Below are positions 35,634-44,851 of a DNA stretch of 64,000 bases, in pieces. The notes beneath the pieces are model-generated. The model did no database searches. It was not told the origin of the DNA and saw only the letters and a list, made by a program, of their open reading frames with translations. The stretch's first letter is position 1. The number at the start of each line of letters is the position of its first letter. The position numbers and the translations under genes were made by a program. Source of the stretch: Myxococcales bacterium (GTDB taxonomy: Bacteria; Myxococcota_A; Polyangia; Nannocystales; Nannocystaceae); NCBI GenBank assembly GCA_020633295.1, contig JACKDW010000001.1:1-64000 (forward strand), written 5' to 3'.

Positions 35634-36345
35634 GACACGCTCGCGCGGCACCCGGCCTGGACCCTACCAAAGGTGGTTCGCGCACGACACCACTTCCTTC
35701 GCGCGAGGTATCCCGATCTCGGGGGGATGAGCGGTTTTTTCTCCGGACGAACGGGCGCCTTTTCGTCGCGCGTCGGATCGCACCTTGGCGAAGATCGCTC
35801 GCGTAAACCATCCCGTCGGCGGCAGCCCGCGTGAGGTAATGGACTCTCGGGTAACGCGGCGCACAAGACAATCGGGCTGGTTCTGCACGTCGGCTAATTT
35901 TGCGCAAAAAAGCACATGTACCCCCAAGTTCGCGGGACTACGTGTCGCGGTTCCGCTCAAGATCAGGCCGCGAAGCGCCGGGCGTCACCGCGAAATTTCC
36001 GGTTCGTGACAACGGGTGACCGTGCGGCCATGTCGCGCGCGACACGGTCCTCGCGCCGATTGGTGTTGCCATTCGATTTCGCGATCGCGATGCAGTGCGC
36101 GGGGCGCAGCCCCCCGAGCGCGGTCCAAGACGCCTGGTCCCGCGCACGGCGATGATCTCGCGGCGGTTTGTCGTGGTCGCATGACCCCGTTGAACCGACC
36201 GCCGAGCAGCTTCAAGCCGTGATCGCGGCCACACGCCGATCTCTGCGTGATACACGCAGTCAGCGTTCTACCCGCCGTTGTCGGCCGTTCCATGGTCTCC
36301 GGATGAGGCTAGCGGTCGCGGGATCGCACATGCTATCTCCGCGCC

Positions 36346-38349
36346 ATGCGTCGTCTTAGATCCCTCTCCCTACCCGCGTTGCTGCTCGCGCTCACACCCG
36401 CGATCGCGACCGCAGCACCCTGGACCCCCTCGAACTTCATCGATCCGGATCCTCAGTGGTCCCGCGATGTCGAGCTCGCGGATCTCGACGGTGACGGCTA
36501 CGTCGACATCCTGTTCGCCAACGTCGGCGGCGTCTTCGAGGGCACCGACGACGCCGTGCTGCCCAACCAAGCGTTCAAGAACGACAACGGCACCGGCTTC
36601 ATCGACATCAGCATCGCCGTCTTCGGTCAGGACCCGGACGTGCCGGATCCGCCCACGACGGTGAAGGATACCGCGCACGTGATCAAGGCGTGCGATCTCG
36701 ACAACGACGGAGACCAGGATCTCGTGCTCGGCGCGACCTGGGGGAACCAGAGCCAGCTGCTGCTCAACGACGGCGGCGGGACGTTCACCAACGTCACCGA
36801 CACGCACTTCCCGGCCAAGATGGCGAGCGTCGGCGATGTGGAGTGCGGCGACGTCGACGGCGACGGCGACCGCGACCTCGTGCTGACGGACTGGGGCCCC
36901 GCGCCCGTGGGTCAGAACAACTCCTTGGGCGCCACGACCATGCTCTGGATCAACCAGGGCGCGGACGGTGACTGGGCCTTCGAGGACATGACCAACATCC
37001 AGATGCCCGATATCGCGGTCAACTACTCCCTCGATGTCGACTTCGTCGACGTCGACAACGACTACGATCTCGATATCGCGCTCGCGTGTAAGGGCTGCGC
37101 GACCGGCAGCCTGCTGTACGTCAACGACGGCGCGGGCGTGTTCACGCAGCAGACGCCAGCGGCCTTCGCCGAGCCGGGTAACGTCGGCTTCGAGTCCATG
37201 GACATCAACTCGGACGGGTACATGGACCTGCTGTCGCTGGGCGACGGCGACGGCGGCCTCGACGGCTTCCGCAACCGCATCCTCATCAACAACGGCATCG
37301 GCGACTTCGAGGACCAGACCGTGACCTACTGGCCGCTGATCGAGAACCCCGGCAGCGGTGACCGGGCCGCGGTGTTCCTCGATCACGACTCGGACGCGGA
37401 TGTCGATATCGCGCTTGGCACCAACGCGAGCCTGATCTGGCCCGACCGCCTGATGGTCAACGACGGCGGGACCTATACCCAGAACACGGCCCCGTACGGC
37501 GGCATCCCCGGGACCGAGGGCACGCTGGCGCTCGAGACGGTCGACCTCAACGGCGATCATCACCCCGACATCGTGCTCGCGGCGGGCGAAAACGCGTTCG
37601 AAAACGCGATCTTCCTCGGCGACTCGGACGACACGGCGACCGACACGACGCCGCCGGCGCTGATGCACGTCGAGCAGGTCGACGAGGCGCCGTACCCCGG
37701 CGACGTGGTCATTCACGCGCGCGTGCACGACTACAAGACGCCCAACAAGCCCCACGACTGGGAGGCGGTCTACATCGAGTGGGCGGAGGGGAACGTCGAC
37801 GCCGACTACCTCGAGTCGAACGGCATCCAGGTCGACGCCTACTTCTATGGCGAGAACATGTTCATCGCCAGCTACCCCGTGCCGGACTCGAGTGAGTCGA
37901 CCTACCGCCTGTGCGCCATCGACATCGCGGGCAACATCGCGTGCTCGGACGTGACCGTGACGATGCACCCGGGCGGGACCGAGTCGGACACCGACACGGA
38001 CTCCTCGACCGACTCGAACACCGACTCCAACGGCTCGGACTCCATGGGCTCGGACTCCAACAGCACGGCCTCGGCGACGAACACCGATTCGAACAGCTCC
38101 GACAGCGCCGCCACCGACTCCGACTCCAACACAGAGTCGGGCGCGTCGGACTCGAACTCAGCGTCGGCCTCGGCCTCGGCGACCGCGTCCGCCTCGGACT
38201 CGGCCTCCGCGACCGAGACCGAGACGGACTCGGGCGGCGGCCTCGACGACGACGGCTGTGACTGCTCGACGCAGCGCGGTCCCGACGGCGGCTGGACGGC
38301 CCTCGCCCTGCTCGCGCTGCTCGGCTTCCGTCGCCGTCGCGCGGCCTGA
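36346..38349 (+). CDS. secreted FG-GAP/VCBS-repeat protein with MYXO-CTERM-type sorting tail
   Basis: 667 residues. Signal peptide (MRRLRSLSLPALLLALTPA, cut near ATAA), then a calcium-loop-rich FG-GAP/VCBS propeller (~30-420) with repeated D-x-DGD motifs (DLDGDGYVDILFAN, DLDNDGDQDLVLG, DVDGDGDRDLVL, DINSDGYMDLLSLG, DLNGDHHPDIVLA). A beta-sandwich follows (~430-540). About 85 residues of Ser/Asp/Thr/Asn linker lead to GCDCST, a hydrophobic helix (WTALALLALLGF) and RRRR at the C-terminus, the MYXO-CTERM signal. Such proteins are processed by myxosortases at the conserved Cys and shown on the cell surface. The propeller suggests carbohydrate or adhesion binding, not proven. A strong terminator follows. 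Confidence 0.92.
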   Translation: MRRLRSLSLPALLLALTPAIATAAPWTPSNFIDPDPQWSRDVELADLDGDGYVDILFANVGGVFEGTDDAVLPNQAFKNDNGTGFIDISIAVFGQDPDVPDPPTTVKDTAHVIKACDLDNDGDQDLVLGATWGNQSQLLLNDGGGTFTNVTDTHFPAKMASVGDVECGDVDGDGDRDLVLTDWGPAPVGQNNSLGATTMLWINQGADGDWAFEDMTNIQMPDIAVNYSLDVDFVDVDNDYDLDIALACKGCATGSLLYVNDGAGVFTQQTPAAFAEPGNVGFESMDINSDGYMDLLSLGDGDGGLDGFRNRILINNGIGDFEDQTVTYWPLIENPGSGDRAAVFLDHDSDADVDIALGTNASLIWPDRLMVNDGGTYTQNTAPYGGIPGTEGTLALETVDLNGDHHPDIVLAAGENAFENAIFLGDSDDTATDTTPPALMHVEQVDEAPYPGDVVIHARVHDYKTPNKPHDWEAVYIEWAEGNVDADYLESNGIQVDAYFYGENMFIASYPVPDSSESTYRLCAIDIAGNIACSDVTVTMHPGGTESDTDTDSSTDSNTDSNGSDSMGSDSNSTASATNTDSNSSDSAATDSDSNTESGASDSNSASASASATASASDSASATETETDSGGGLDDDGCDCSTQRGPDGGWTALALLALLGFRRRRAA

Positions 38350-38371
38350 CGAGCGCCTTCGCGCCCATCGA

Positions 38372-38411
38372 CGCGGCCACGGTGCGGATGCACCGTGGCC
38401 GCGCGCGTTTT
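38372..38411 (+). terminator. intrinsic terminator after the FG-GAP gene
   Basis: A perfect 14-base stem (CGCGGCCACGGTGC / GCACCGTGGCCGCG) with a GGAT loop is followed by CGCGTTTT. It lies 23 bases after the stop codon at 38349. The convergent recA gene stops at 38416, so the same hairpin may also stop recA transcripts, although there is no T run on that strand. Confidence 0.8.
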
Positions 38412-38415
38412 GCCA

Positions 38416-39492
38416 TCACGCCGCCGCTTTCTCGGACTTGCTCGACTCGCTCGAGTCCTTCGACTCGCTCGCGGGCTCGCTGGCCCCGAGCGCGCGGGCG
38501 AGCAGCTCGTCACGGGCCTCCACGTTCTCGCGGAGCCACTCGAGCGCGGTCGCCCTGCCCTGACCGATCCGCGTCTCGCCGATCGAGAACCAGCTGCCGG
38601 CCTTGCGCGCGGCCCCGCTCTCGAGGGCCCAGTCGAGCAGCTCGGCCTCGCTATCGATCCCGCGGCCGAACGCGATCTCGAAGTACGCCTCGGCGAAGGG
38701 CGGCGCGCACTTGTTCTTGACCACGCGCACGCGCGCGCGGTTGCCCACCGCCTCGTCGCCAGACTTCACCGTGGCGATGCGGCGAATGTCGAGGCGCACG
38801 CTGGCGAAGTACTTGAGCGCGTTCCCGCCCGTGGTGGTCTCCGGCGAACCGAAGGTCACGCCGATCTTGTGCCGGAGCTGGTTGATAAACAGGACGGTCG
38901 TCGCGGTCTTCATGGCGATCCCGGAGATCTTCCGCATCGCCTGGCTCATCAGGCGCGCCTGCAGCCCGAGGTGCTGATCGCCGATATCGCCCTCGAGCTC
39001 GGCGCGCGGGATCAGGGCCGCGACCGAGTCGATGACGATCAGCCCCACGCCCCCGGTGCGCGCGAGCGTGTCGGCGATCTCGAGGGCCTGCTCGCCGCAG
39101 TCGGGCTGCGAGATCAACAGGTCGTCGAGCTGCACGCCGATGCTGCCCGCGTACTTCACGTCGAGCGCGTGCTCGGCGTCGATGAAGGCGCACACGAGCC
39201 CGGCGCGCTGGGCCTCGGCGATCGCGTGCAGCGTCACGGTGGTCTTCCCCGAGGCCTCCGGCCCGTAGATCTCGACGATGCGCCCGCGCGGGAGCCCGCC
39301 GATCCCCAGCGCGCGGTCGAGGTTGATCGAGCCGGTGTGGATGACGTCGTAGCTCGGACGATCCCCGGGGTCTCCGCCGAGCGCCATGATGGCGCCCTTG
39401 CCGAAGCGCTTCACGATCGCGTCGATCGCCTGGTGAATCACGGAGCTCGCGGCCGCTCGCTTCCCGGGTGTGGACAGATTTTTGTTTGCCAT
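38416..39492 (-). CDS. recA: recombinase RecA
   Basis: 358 residues, normal length. RecA forms filaments on single-stranded DNA, drives strand exchange and triggers the SOS response. Walker A is GPEASGKTT (77-85, Ala where Ser is more usual). The catalytic Glu region is IDAEHALD, loop L1 lies in AELEGDIGDQHLGLQARLM, and L2 in GVTFGSPETTTGGNALKYFA. The C-terminal domain ends in an acidic/Ser-Lys tail (SESKDSSESSKSEKAAA). I start at ATG 39492 (MANKNLSTPG); the frame upstream is not RecA-like. No obvious SOS box was recognised in the 188 bases shared with the divergent lipoprotein gene. Confidence 0.98.
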   Translation of the reverse strand: MANKNLSTPGKRAAASSVIHQAIDAIVKRFGKGAIMALGGDPGDRPSYDVIHTGSINLDRALGIGGLPRGRIVEIYGPEASGKTTVTLHAIAEAQRAGLVCAFIDAEHALDVKYAGSIGVQLDDLLISQPDCGEQALEIADTLARTGGVGLIVIDSVAALIPRAELEGDIGDQHLGLQARLMSQAMRKISGIAMKTATTVLFINQLRHKIGVTFGSPETTTGGNALKYFASVRLDIRRIATVKSGDEAVGNRARVRVVKNKCAPPFAEAYFEIAFGRGIDSEAELLDWALESGAARKAGSWFSIGETRIGQGRATALEWLRENVEARDELLARALGASEPASESKDSSESSKSEKAAA

Positions 39493-39680
39493 GGTGCCCC
39501 GCGGGTGCGTCTCGCGTGCCACGGCGAAGCCCGGCGATCTCAACGGGTTGGATGTAGATGCACGGAGCTCGTCGGCGCGCCAGACGACCACCCGCCCCGC
39601 CCCTCGGCCGCAGACGCGAGGATCCACCGTATAGTCGCCGGACCCCACACGACCCGATCCCACGGACCAGGAGATCACGG

Positions 39681-40814
39681 ATGACACGACCTCTGCCGCG
39701 CGCCCGCAGGACGCCACGCGCGCTCTCCAGCCTCGCGCTGGCGATGTTCGCCGCGTGCGGCGTCGACTCCGCGCGTGAGTCGGACTCGGACGAGCTCCCA
39801 ACGGGGCTCACGACCCTTGACGCGGACAGCTCCGACGCGACGACCAGCGAGACGACCGGCGGCAGCGCGAGCGCGACGACCGGCGCGGCGACCGGCGACA
39901 CGATGACGTCGACGAGCGACGCGACCGCGGACGCGACGACCACGGGCGACACGCTCGATCCCTCGACGACCGGAGCGCCGCCGTCGCTGCACGAGTGTGG
40001 TTTCCCTTCGGACAGCTTCGGCGCCGCGCTGCAGGGCCTCGACGTCCCGCTCGGCTCGCCCGAGACGCTGGTCTTCACGGTCCAGGGGCTGCCGCCGCCC
40101 GAGGTCATTCAGCAGGCGACGCTGCGCTTCGACAGCCACGACGCGGATCACCCCGGGGAGGAGGGCGTGATCCGTGTCAACGGCGCGGGGCCCTACGACC
40201 TCCCGGCGGACCTGAGCTGGGACAACCAGGACGGCAGCGGCGAGGTCGACGTCACCGGGGCGACGGTCGCGGGCGCCAACACGATCGAGTTCGGCGCGGG
40301 CTCGCTCGCGTCCGGGAGCTACTACTTCGTCGGCAACGTCACGCTCGTGGTCGACGCGCTGGTCTCGGACTGCCCCGAGCCGCCGCCGCCGGCGCCGACC
40401 GAGCGGACCGTCTGGTACCAGGACGCGACCTACACCAAGCGCCACAATTGGGTGCTGCGCTGCGACGACTACGCGTTCACGGCCCACGGCGACGAGCACC
40501 TCCCGGAGGACTGCGACGGGCTCTACGCGCCCGACGGCACGCGCAAGGGCAAGGCGATCTTCGCGTTTCCAGACCTGACCGAAGGGACCTATGAGATCCG
40601 GATCCGCGCGCGCCACACCGTGAACCGCAACCCGCTCGGCGCGCTGTTCGTGGTCGACGGCGAGGGCAAGCGCGTCGACCAGCGCGACGACCTGAGCTAC
40701 ACGACCGACGTGTGGGGCAGCAAGGCGCTCGCCGGCGACGTCGAGGTGGTGCTCGACAGCTCGATGGAGAGCGAGAGCGACAGCGTCATCTGGGTGAAGC
40801 TCGCGCCGCTGTAG
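39681..40814 (+). CDS. lipoprotein with Thr/Ser/Asp linker and beta-rich domains
   Basis: 377 residues. A signal peptide with lipobox (LALAMFAAC) is followed by ~65 residues of Thr/Ala/Ser/Asp low complexity (TSETTGGSASATTGAATGD). A first beta-sandwich spans ~95-245 (VIRVNGAGPYDLPADLSWDN) and a second ~255-377 (TVWYQDATYTKRHNWVLRCD, YEIRIRARHTVNRNPLGALF). Both resemble carbohydrate-binding-like jelly rolls, but no catalytic signature is visible. The ATG at 39681 has GGAG about nine bases upstream. It is divergent from recA. It shares the linker style, though not the domains, with the lipoprotein at 29027-30178. Confidence 0.8.
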   Translation: MTRPLPRARRTPRALSSLALAMFAACGVDSARESDSDELPTGLTTLDADSSDATTSETTGGSASATTGAATGDTMTSTSDATADATTTGDTLDPSTTGAPPSLHECGFPSDSFGAALQGLDVPLGSPETLVFTVQGLPPPEVIQQATLRFDSHDADHPGEEGVIRVNGAGPYDLPADLSWDNQDGSGEVDVTGATVAGANTIEFGAGSLASGSYYFVGNVTLVVDALVSDCPEPPPPAPTERTVWYQDATYTKRHNWVLRCDDYAFTAHGDEHLPEDCDGLYAPDGTRKGKAIFAFPDLTEGTYEIRIRARHTVNRNPLGALFVVDGEGKRVDQRDDLSYTTDVWGSKALAGDVEVVLDSSMESESDSVIWVKLAPL

Positions 40815-40844
40815 CGAGCCGCGCGCGTCAGCCCGGCGCGCGCG

Positions 40845-42008
40845 TCAGCCCGGCTCGCTGCAGATCATGAGGTCCTGCTCGCGGTACAGCTCGGTGCGGT
40901 ACGCGGCGATCGAGCCCTTGCGCTGGTTCTTGACGAAGCGCTCCGCCAGGTTGGCGCGCTCGATGACCTCGGCGTCGGTCAGCGGGCAGTCGACGGGGAC
41001 GTGACACAGCCCGATCGACACGGTCGGCGGGTCCTCGATGCCGACGTACTCGGTCTCGGCCAGGCGCGCCTGCAGCTCCCGCAGGTAGCGGATCGCGCCG
41101 GCGCGCGTGATGTTGGGCAGCAGCATCGCGTACTCATCACCGCCGAAGCGGTACGCGTGCCCGTGCGCGAACACGTGGGCCTCGATCGCCTCCATGAGCC
41201 GCGGCAGCAGATCGCGGTCGACCCGCGTCTCGCTGTAGCGCGTGTTGTAGGACTTGAAGTCGTCGACGTCGACGTAGGCGACCGCGACGCCGCAGCTGCG
41301 CAGGGCGCAGCGCGCCCGGTAGTAGGCGAGGTCCGGCAGCAGCAGCGTCGGCGCCTCGAGGATGTGGAACTTCTCGTCGTACTCGCGCGCCGCGAGCTCG
41401 AGCGAGGCGCCGAGCGCCTCCTCGGCGTAGCGGATCGACATGAAGTCGGTGAGGTGCGGCACGCGGGCGGGCGCGACCTCGAGGAACCACGCCGAGGCCA
41501 TCATGGTCTCGAGGACAGCCGTCTCGCGCTCGAGGAAGCGGATCGCGCCGCGGTGGGTCGTCATGTGCCGCGGGCCCTCGGCCGCGCGCGCGTACTCGCG
41601 GCGCTGGTTGATGACCAGGCGCTTGACGAGGCGCGCGTGGATCGGGTGCACGCTCGAGGGCTTCGAGCCGCGCCCGAGCTGGCTCGAGACGACCTCGAGC
41701 TCCTCGATGACCTCACGGACCTCGGGCGGCTCAAATCCGCGCATCTGCTCGCGCACGATGTCGACGACCTCGGCGCCGAAGGTCGTCCGGAAGCGCGAGA
41801 GGCAGTCGCGGAGGATCTTCGTCTGCGTGATGTTGAAGCGCAGCCAGGCGCTCGGGTCCGCGGCGTGAGGGGCTCGCGCGGGCGGGCGCGCGTCCTCCTC
41901 GACGTCACCACGGGGCTCGAGCTCCGGCGCTCGCGCTCGCCGCCCGCCGGGCGAGCGCGCCGCCTCGTCACCGCCGTCTCCGTGGGTCATCGCGCACGAG
42001 GATCGCAC
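40845..42008 (-). CDS. diguanylate-cyclase-like GGDEF protein (GGDEY)
   Basis: 387 residues, no membrane segment. The first ~225 residues are helical and of unknown type (WLRFNITQTKILRDCLSRFR, HARLVKRLVINQRREYARAA). The C-terminal ~165 residues are a GGDEF domain: metal Asp in YVDVDDFKSYN and active-site loop RFGGDEYAMLLP, with Tyr in place of Phe. No RxxD inhibitory site is seen five residues before GGDEY. It probably makes c-di-GMP, with the Phe-to-Tyr change as a caution. The start may be 41990 (MTHGDGGDE) instead. The 3' end shows a tandem 17-base duplication (CCGGGCTGACGCGCGCG, minus strand) covering the stop codon. Confidence 0.88.
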   Translation of the reverse strand: MRSSCAMTHGDGGDEAARSPGGRRARAPELEPRGDVEEDARPPARAPHAADPSAWLRFNITQTKILRDCLSRFRTTFGAEVVDIVREQMRGFEPPEVREVIEELEVVSSQLGRGSKPSSVHPIHARLVKRLVINQRREYARAAEGPRHMTTHRGAIRFLERETAVLETMMASAWFLEVAPARVPHLTDFMSIRYAEEALGASLELAAREYDEKFHILEAPTLLLPDLAYYRARCALRSCGVAVAYVDVDDFKSYNTRYSETRVDRDLLPRLMEAIEAHVFAHGHAYRFGGDEYAMLLPNITRAGAIRYLRELQARLAETEYVGIEDPPTVSIGLCHVPVDCPLTDAEVIERANLAERFVKNQRKGSIAAYRTELYREQDLMICSEPG

Positions 42009-42130
42009 CCGGACCCCCGCGGCGAAACCCGGGCGAGCGGCCGCGCGGACGCGCGCCCGCGACGCGAGCGCTCAGGCGCGCGAGCGAGACACGCGCCCAG
42101 GCGCGCGGGATCATGAGGAGCGGTCCGGGC

Positions 42131-42505
42131 TCAGCGGAAGCGATCGCTGGCCGTCAGCAGCGCCCAGAGGCCGAACACGGCGTACACCACGTTGTAGAGA
42201 CCACCGCTGGTGGCGCCGATCAGCGCGAACGCCGAGAGCGCGAGGCCGCCGACGAAGCCGAGCGTGCGCCCCTGCATCATCGCCGCGCCGATGTAGGCCT
42301 GCAGCAGACACAGCAGCATCCCGAACAGGCTCAGCAGCGCCCCGAGGCCGCCGAACATCACGCCCGCGCCGAAGCTCTTGAAGCTCGAGAGCGCGATCAG
42401 GGTGCCGAAGCCGAGGCACGTCAGCAGGAGCGCGCCGCACAGCAGCACGCCGAGCGCGGCGAGGACGACGTTGACGATCCCGAAGACGATGACGCGTGCT
42501 GGCAT
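42131..42505 (-). CDS. small four-helix membrane protein
   Basis: 124 residues, almost entirely hydrophobic, with about four membrane helices (VIVFGIVNVVLAALGVLLCG, LGFGTLIALSSFKSFGAGVM, LLSLFGMLLCLLQAYIGAAM, LALSAFALIGATSGGLYNVV). There are no charged catalytic motifs and no family I recognise. The ATG at 42505 gives a clean N-terminal helix; longer frames start in Arg/Gly-rich sequence. It lies between the GGDEF gene and the DUF4336-like gene, all on the minus strand but with gaps above 100 bases, so an operon is uncertain. Confidence 0.7.
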   Translation of the reverse strand: MPARVIVFGIVNVVLAALGVLLCGALLLTCLGFGTLIALSSFKSFGAGVMFGGLGALLSLFGMLLCLLQAYIGAAMMQGRTLGFVGGLALSAFALIGATSGGLYNVVYAVFGLWALLTASDRFR

Positions 42506-42618
42506 AGGCGGGGATCGTAGCACGGACGTCGGCGATCCTGCCGCGAGCGCCCGCGCGTCCTCGCGACCGGCGAGCCGGCTGAAGGAACATAACCATAACA
42601 ACATGACCACAAGCGCAC

Positions 42619-43335
42619 TCAGAGCGCGGCGGCGACCCGCCGCAGCACGCCCGGCGCGTCCTCGTCGATCACGGCGCCGTGCGCGACGATCACCCGACGC
42701 AGTCCAGGGACGTCCGCGAGCGCCTCGAGGTCCGCGCGGAAGGCCGCGCGCTCCTTGATCATCAACCACCGGGTGATCGACGTGATCTTCGGGCCGCCCG
42801 CGTTCCCCATCAGCCGCCCGTAGATGAACATGAACAGCCCCTTGCCGTGCGCCAGGTTGAACATCGCGTCGTTGAGCACGTGCGTGAGCCCGTCGTGAGA
42901 GCGCACCGTCATGACGCCCTCGACGTCCTTGACGCCGGCGAGGTGGCGCAGCGTCACGCTGTCGTCGCCCGGCGCGAGCGCGCCGCAGGCGTAGGTGTCA
43001 TCGACCGCGACGCGCTGCTCGACGCGCGCGCGCGAGCCGGCGGGGCAGACCACGCGGAGCTCGGGGAAGCGCGCCTTGTAGCGGGCCGCGTCGATCCGGT
43101 GCCAACCGTTGGGCACGATCATCACCGCCGGTCGCCCGAGGCCCAAGAGCCAGCGCATGCCGGCGTCGTCGAGCGCCATCGCGTTGTGCAGCGCGAGCGC
43201 GCCCGATCGCAGCCGGGCGACGACCATGCAGCGGCGCAGCGACATGCCCTCGAGCTCGCCCTCGACGCGCCAGAGGTTGTCCGCCAGCTGCGCGGGCGCG
43301 TCGTGGGGGAGCACCTTCCAGTCGTCGTCGGCCAT
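42619..43335 (-). CDS. DUF4336-like, metallo-beta-lactamase-fold-related protein
   Basis: 238 residues, no signal peptide. The pattern NLWRVEGELEGMSLRRCMVV, GALALHNAMAL, IVPNGWHRIDAARYKARFP and VVCPAGSRARVE matches the DUF4336 family, a relative of the metallo-beta-lactamase fold. The HxHxDH metal motif is absent (NGWHRID at its place), so hydrolase activity is doubtful. The end (LRRVIVAHGAVIDEDA) recalls the last strand of the fold, with a His retained. The substrate is unknown. Confidence 0.8.
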   Translation of the reverse strand: MADDDWKVLPHDAPAQLADNLWRVEGELEGMSLRRCMVVARLRSGALALHNAMALDDAGMRWLLGLGRPAVMIVPNGWHRIDAARYKARFPELRVVCPAGSRARVEQRVAVDDTYACGALAPGDDSVTLRHLAGVKDVEGVMTVRSHDGLTHVLNDAMFNLAHGKGLFMFIYGRLMGNAGGPKITSITRWLMIKERAAFRADLEALADVPGLRRVIVAHGAVIDEDAPGVLRRVAAAL

Positions 43336-43392
43336 GGCTCGGTGCTAACGAGCCGCGCGCGAATTCGCAACCGCCCGACGGCCCGGGCGCGG

Positions 43393-44202
43393 CTACTGCC
43401 GCAGCGCGTAGCCGACCTCGACCGCGAGTGACAGCGACACGGCCCCCGGCATCGACGGCTCCGCGCTCGCCCCCGTGGCCACGTACTCATTCGCGGCGAA
43501 GTTGGCGAGCGAGCCCCAGCCGGGCGAGTCGTTGCGCTGGGTCTCCTCGATCGACAGGACCTCCGCCAGCTGCACGCCCATGAGCGTCGCGCTCTGCTCG
43601 GCCTTGGCGCGCGCCGCCTCGAGCGCCATCGCCCGCAGCTCACGCTTCTTCTCGGCGATCTTCGTGCTGCGGAAGTGGGTCGAGAGGTGCCGGAGCTCGA
43701 AGCCCGCGACGCGCTCGAGCACCTCGCCGACGCGGTCGAAGTCTTGCACGCAGATCACGAGGGAGACCGAGGCCTCGAACCCGCGGATCCGGCTGGTCCC
43801 GGCGATCGTCTCGTAGACCGGCGACACGCCGCTGTGGCTGACCCGCAGCGACTCGCCCGAGAAGCCGTCGGCGTTCAGGGCCGCGATGAGCGCGTCCTGC
43901 TCAGCGCGCAGCGCCTGCACCGCGTCCCGCGGCGACGCGCGCTCGAGCGCCAGCTGCACGGTGACATCGAGGACATCGGGCACGACCTCGATCGTCGCGA
44001 TCCCGTTGACGAGCAGGTGCGGCGCCTCGGCCTGGGTCGAGGTGATGATCGGCGTCGACGCGCAGGGGCGCGGCTGGTTTGTCACGGCCAGGCACAGCGC
44101 GAGCACGAAGCCCGCGCCGGCGAGGATCCACGGCGCGAGCGCGACGGCGCCGCCGGGGCGAGGGGTCACAGGAGCGGGAGCGGGGCTCGTTGAAGCGGTC
44201 AC
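43393..44202 (-). CDS. SIMPL-domain (DUF541) membrane-anchored protein
   Basis: 269 residues. A Pro/Thr-rich N-terminus and one membrane helix (~22-42, ALAPWILAGAGFVLALCLAV) anchor a periplasmic SIMPL/DUF541 domain (~60-265): LVNGIATIEVVPDVLDVTVQ, ALNADGFSGESLRVSHSGVSP, ALEAARAKAEQSATLMGV, and a C-terminal strand (VSLSLAVEVGYALR). Proteins of this family are periplasmic or membrane-linked and have been tied to oxidative stress and surface functions, but no reaction is known. It stands between the DUF4336-like gene and the tRNA-Arg gene. Confidence 0.88.
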   Translation of the reverse strand: MTASTSPAPAPVTPRPGGAVALAPWILAGAGFVLALCLAVTNQPRPCASTPIITSTQAEAPHLLVNGIATIEVVPDVLDVTVQLALERASPRDAVQALRAEQDALIAALNADGFSGESLRVSHSGVSPVYETIAGTSRIRGFEASVSLVICVQDFDRVGEVLERVAGFELRHLSTHFRSTKIAEKKRELRAMALEAARAKAEQSATLMGVQLAEVLSIEETQRNDSPGWGSLANFAANEYVATGASAEPSMPGAVSLSLAVEVGYALRQ

Positions 44203-44277
44203 GCTTCAACCGTACGCGGCGTCCGTCGCGGCCGCGGTAAAACAACCGTAAAACGGCCACGACGATCGTCGCGGAAG

Positions 44278-44351
<74 letters not shown>

Positions 44352-44404
44352 GAGGGGGAGACTATGTATCGAAGCGGGGCCGGGGATGCAAGTCCGAACG
44401 ATCG

Positions 44405-44851
44405 TCACGGGCGACCGGCCGAGCGCGGCGCGTCCGCGGCCGCGAGCCGCGAGAGCAGACTCCGCGCCGGCGGGTACCCTGGGCGAAGATCGAGCGCGAT
44501 CCGGCTCGAGCGGCGGGCCCGCTCGAGGTTCCCCATGCGCAGCTCGATCTCGCCGCGCGTGGTCCAGAGGTGCGGGTCGCGGCGCTCGTAGTACAGCGCC
44601 TCGAGCACGAGGCGGTGGGCCCGCTCGAGATCCGGGTGCTCGCCCTCCATCGCCACGCGCGCGCGGATATACGCGTCGTAGGCCCGGTAGTCACCGGGTT
44701 GGCTGTAGACCAGCGTATCGCCGATGTAGTGCAGCCCCCGGGTGTCGGGGCGGGACGTAGACGCGCACGCGCCCGCGAGCGCCGCGAGTCCCACCGTCAA
44801 CATCAACCGCGCCGACCGTCGACGCGAGCGCTGCCTCGCGGAGCCCGTCAC
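44405..44851 (-). CDS. small TPR-containing lipoprotein
   Basis: 148 residues. An Arg-rich n-region (ARQRSRRRSARL) leads to a hydrophobic segment with lipobox (LAALAGACAS). The mature part has two or three TPR-like helix pairs (YRAYDAYIRARVAMEGEHPD, LVLEALYYERRDPHLWTTRG, GNLERARRSSRIALDLRPGY). It is probably a scaffold on an envelope membrane. The GTG start at 44851 overlaps the stop of the carboxyltransferase gene (GTGA at 44848-44851), so it is expressed from the same message although no functional link is evident. Confidence 0.78.
   Translation of the reverse strand: MTGSARQRSRRRSARLMLTVGLAALAGACASTSRPDTRGLHYIGDTLVYSQPGDYRAYDAYIRARVAMEGEHPDLERAHRLVLEALYYERRDPHLWTTRGEIELRMGNLERARRSSRIALDLRPGYPPARSLLSRLAAADAPRSAGRP

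Larger units (their letters stand above)
35372..36345. other. 974-base non-coding region between divergent envelope genes
   Basis: I see no gene supported by start, domain or codon pattern in this stretch, which is visibly less GC-rich than its surroundings. It contains the 22-base palindrome (35401-35422), overlapping palindromes GTACAGCTGTAC and CAGCTGTACAGCTG (35617-35633), and presumably promoters for the OmpA gene and the FG-GAP gene. Its unusual length for so dense a chromosome suggests complex regulation or an unrecognised RNA. Confidence 0.5.

Noticed and set aside
35552..35834. Small open frames on both strands in the long gap before the FG-GAP gene
   Set aside because: No ribosome-binding site, domain or GC3 pattern; several frames overlap in the same stretch, as expected by chance.
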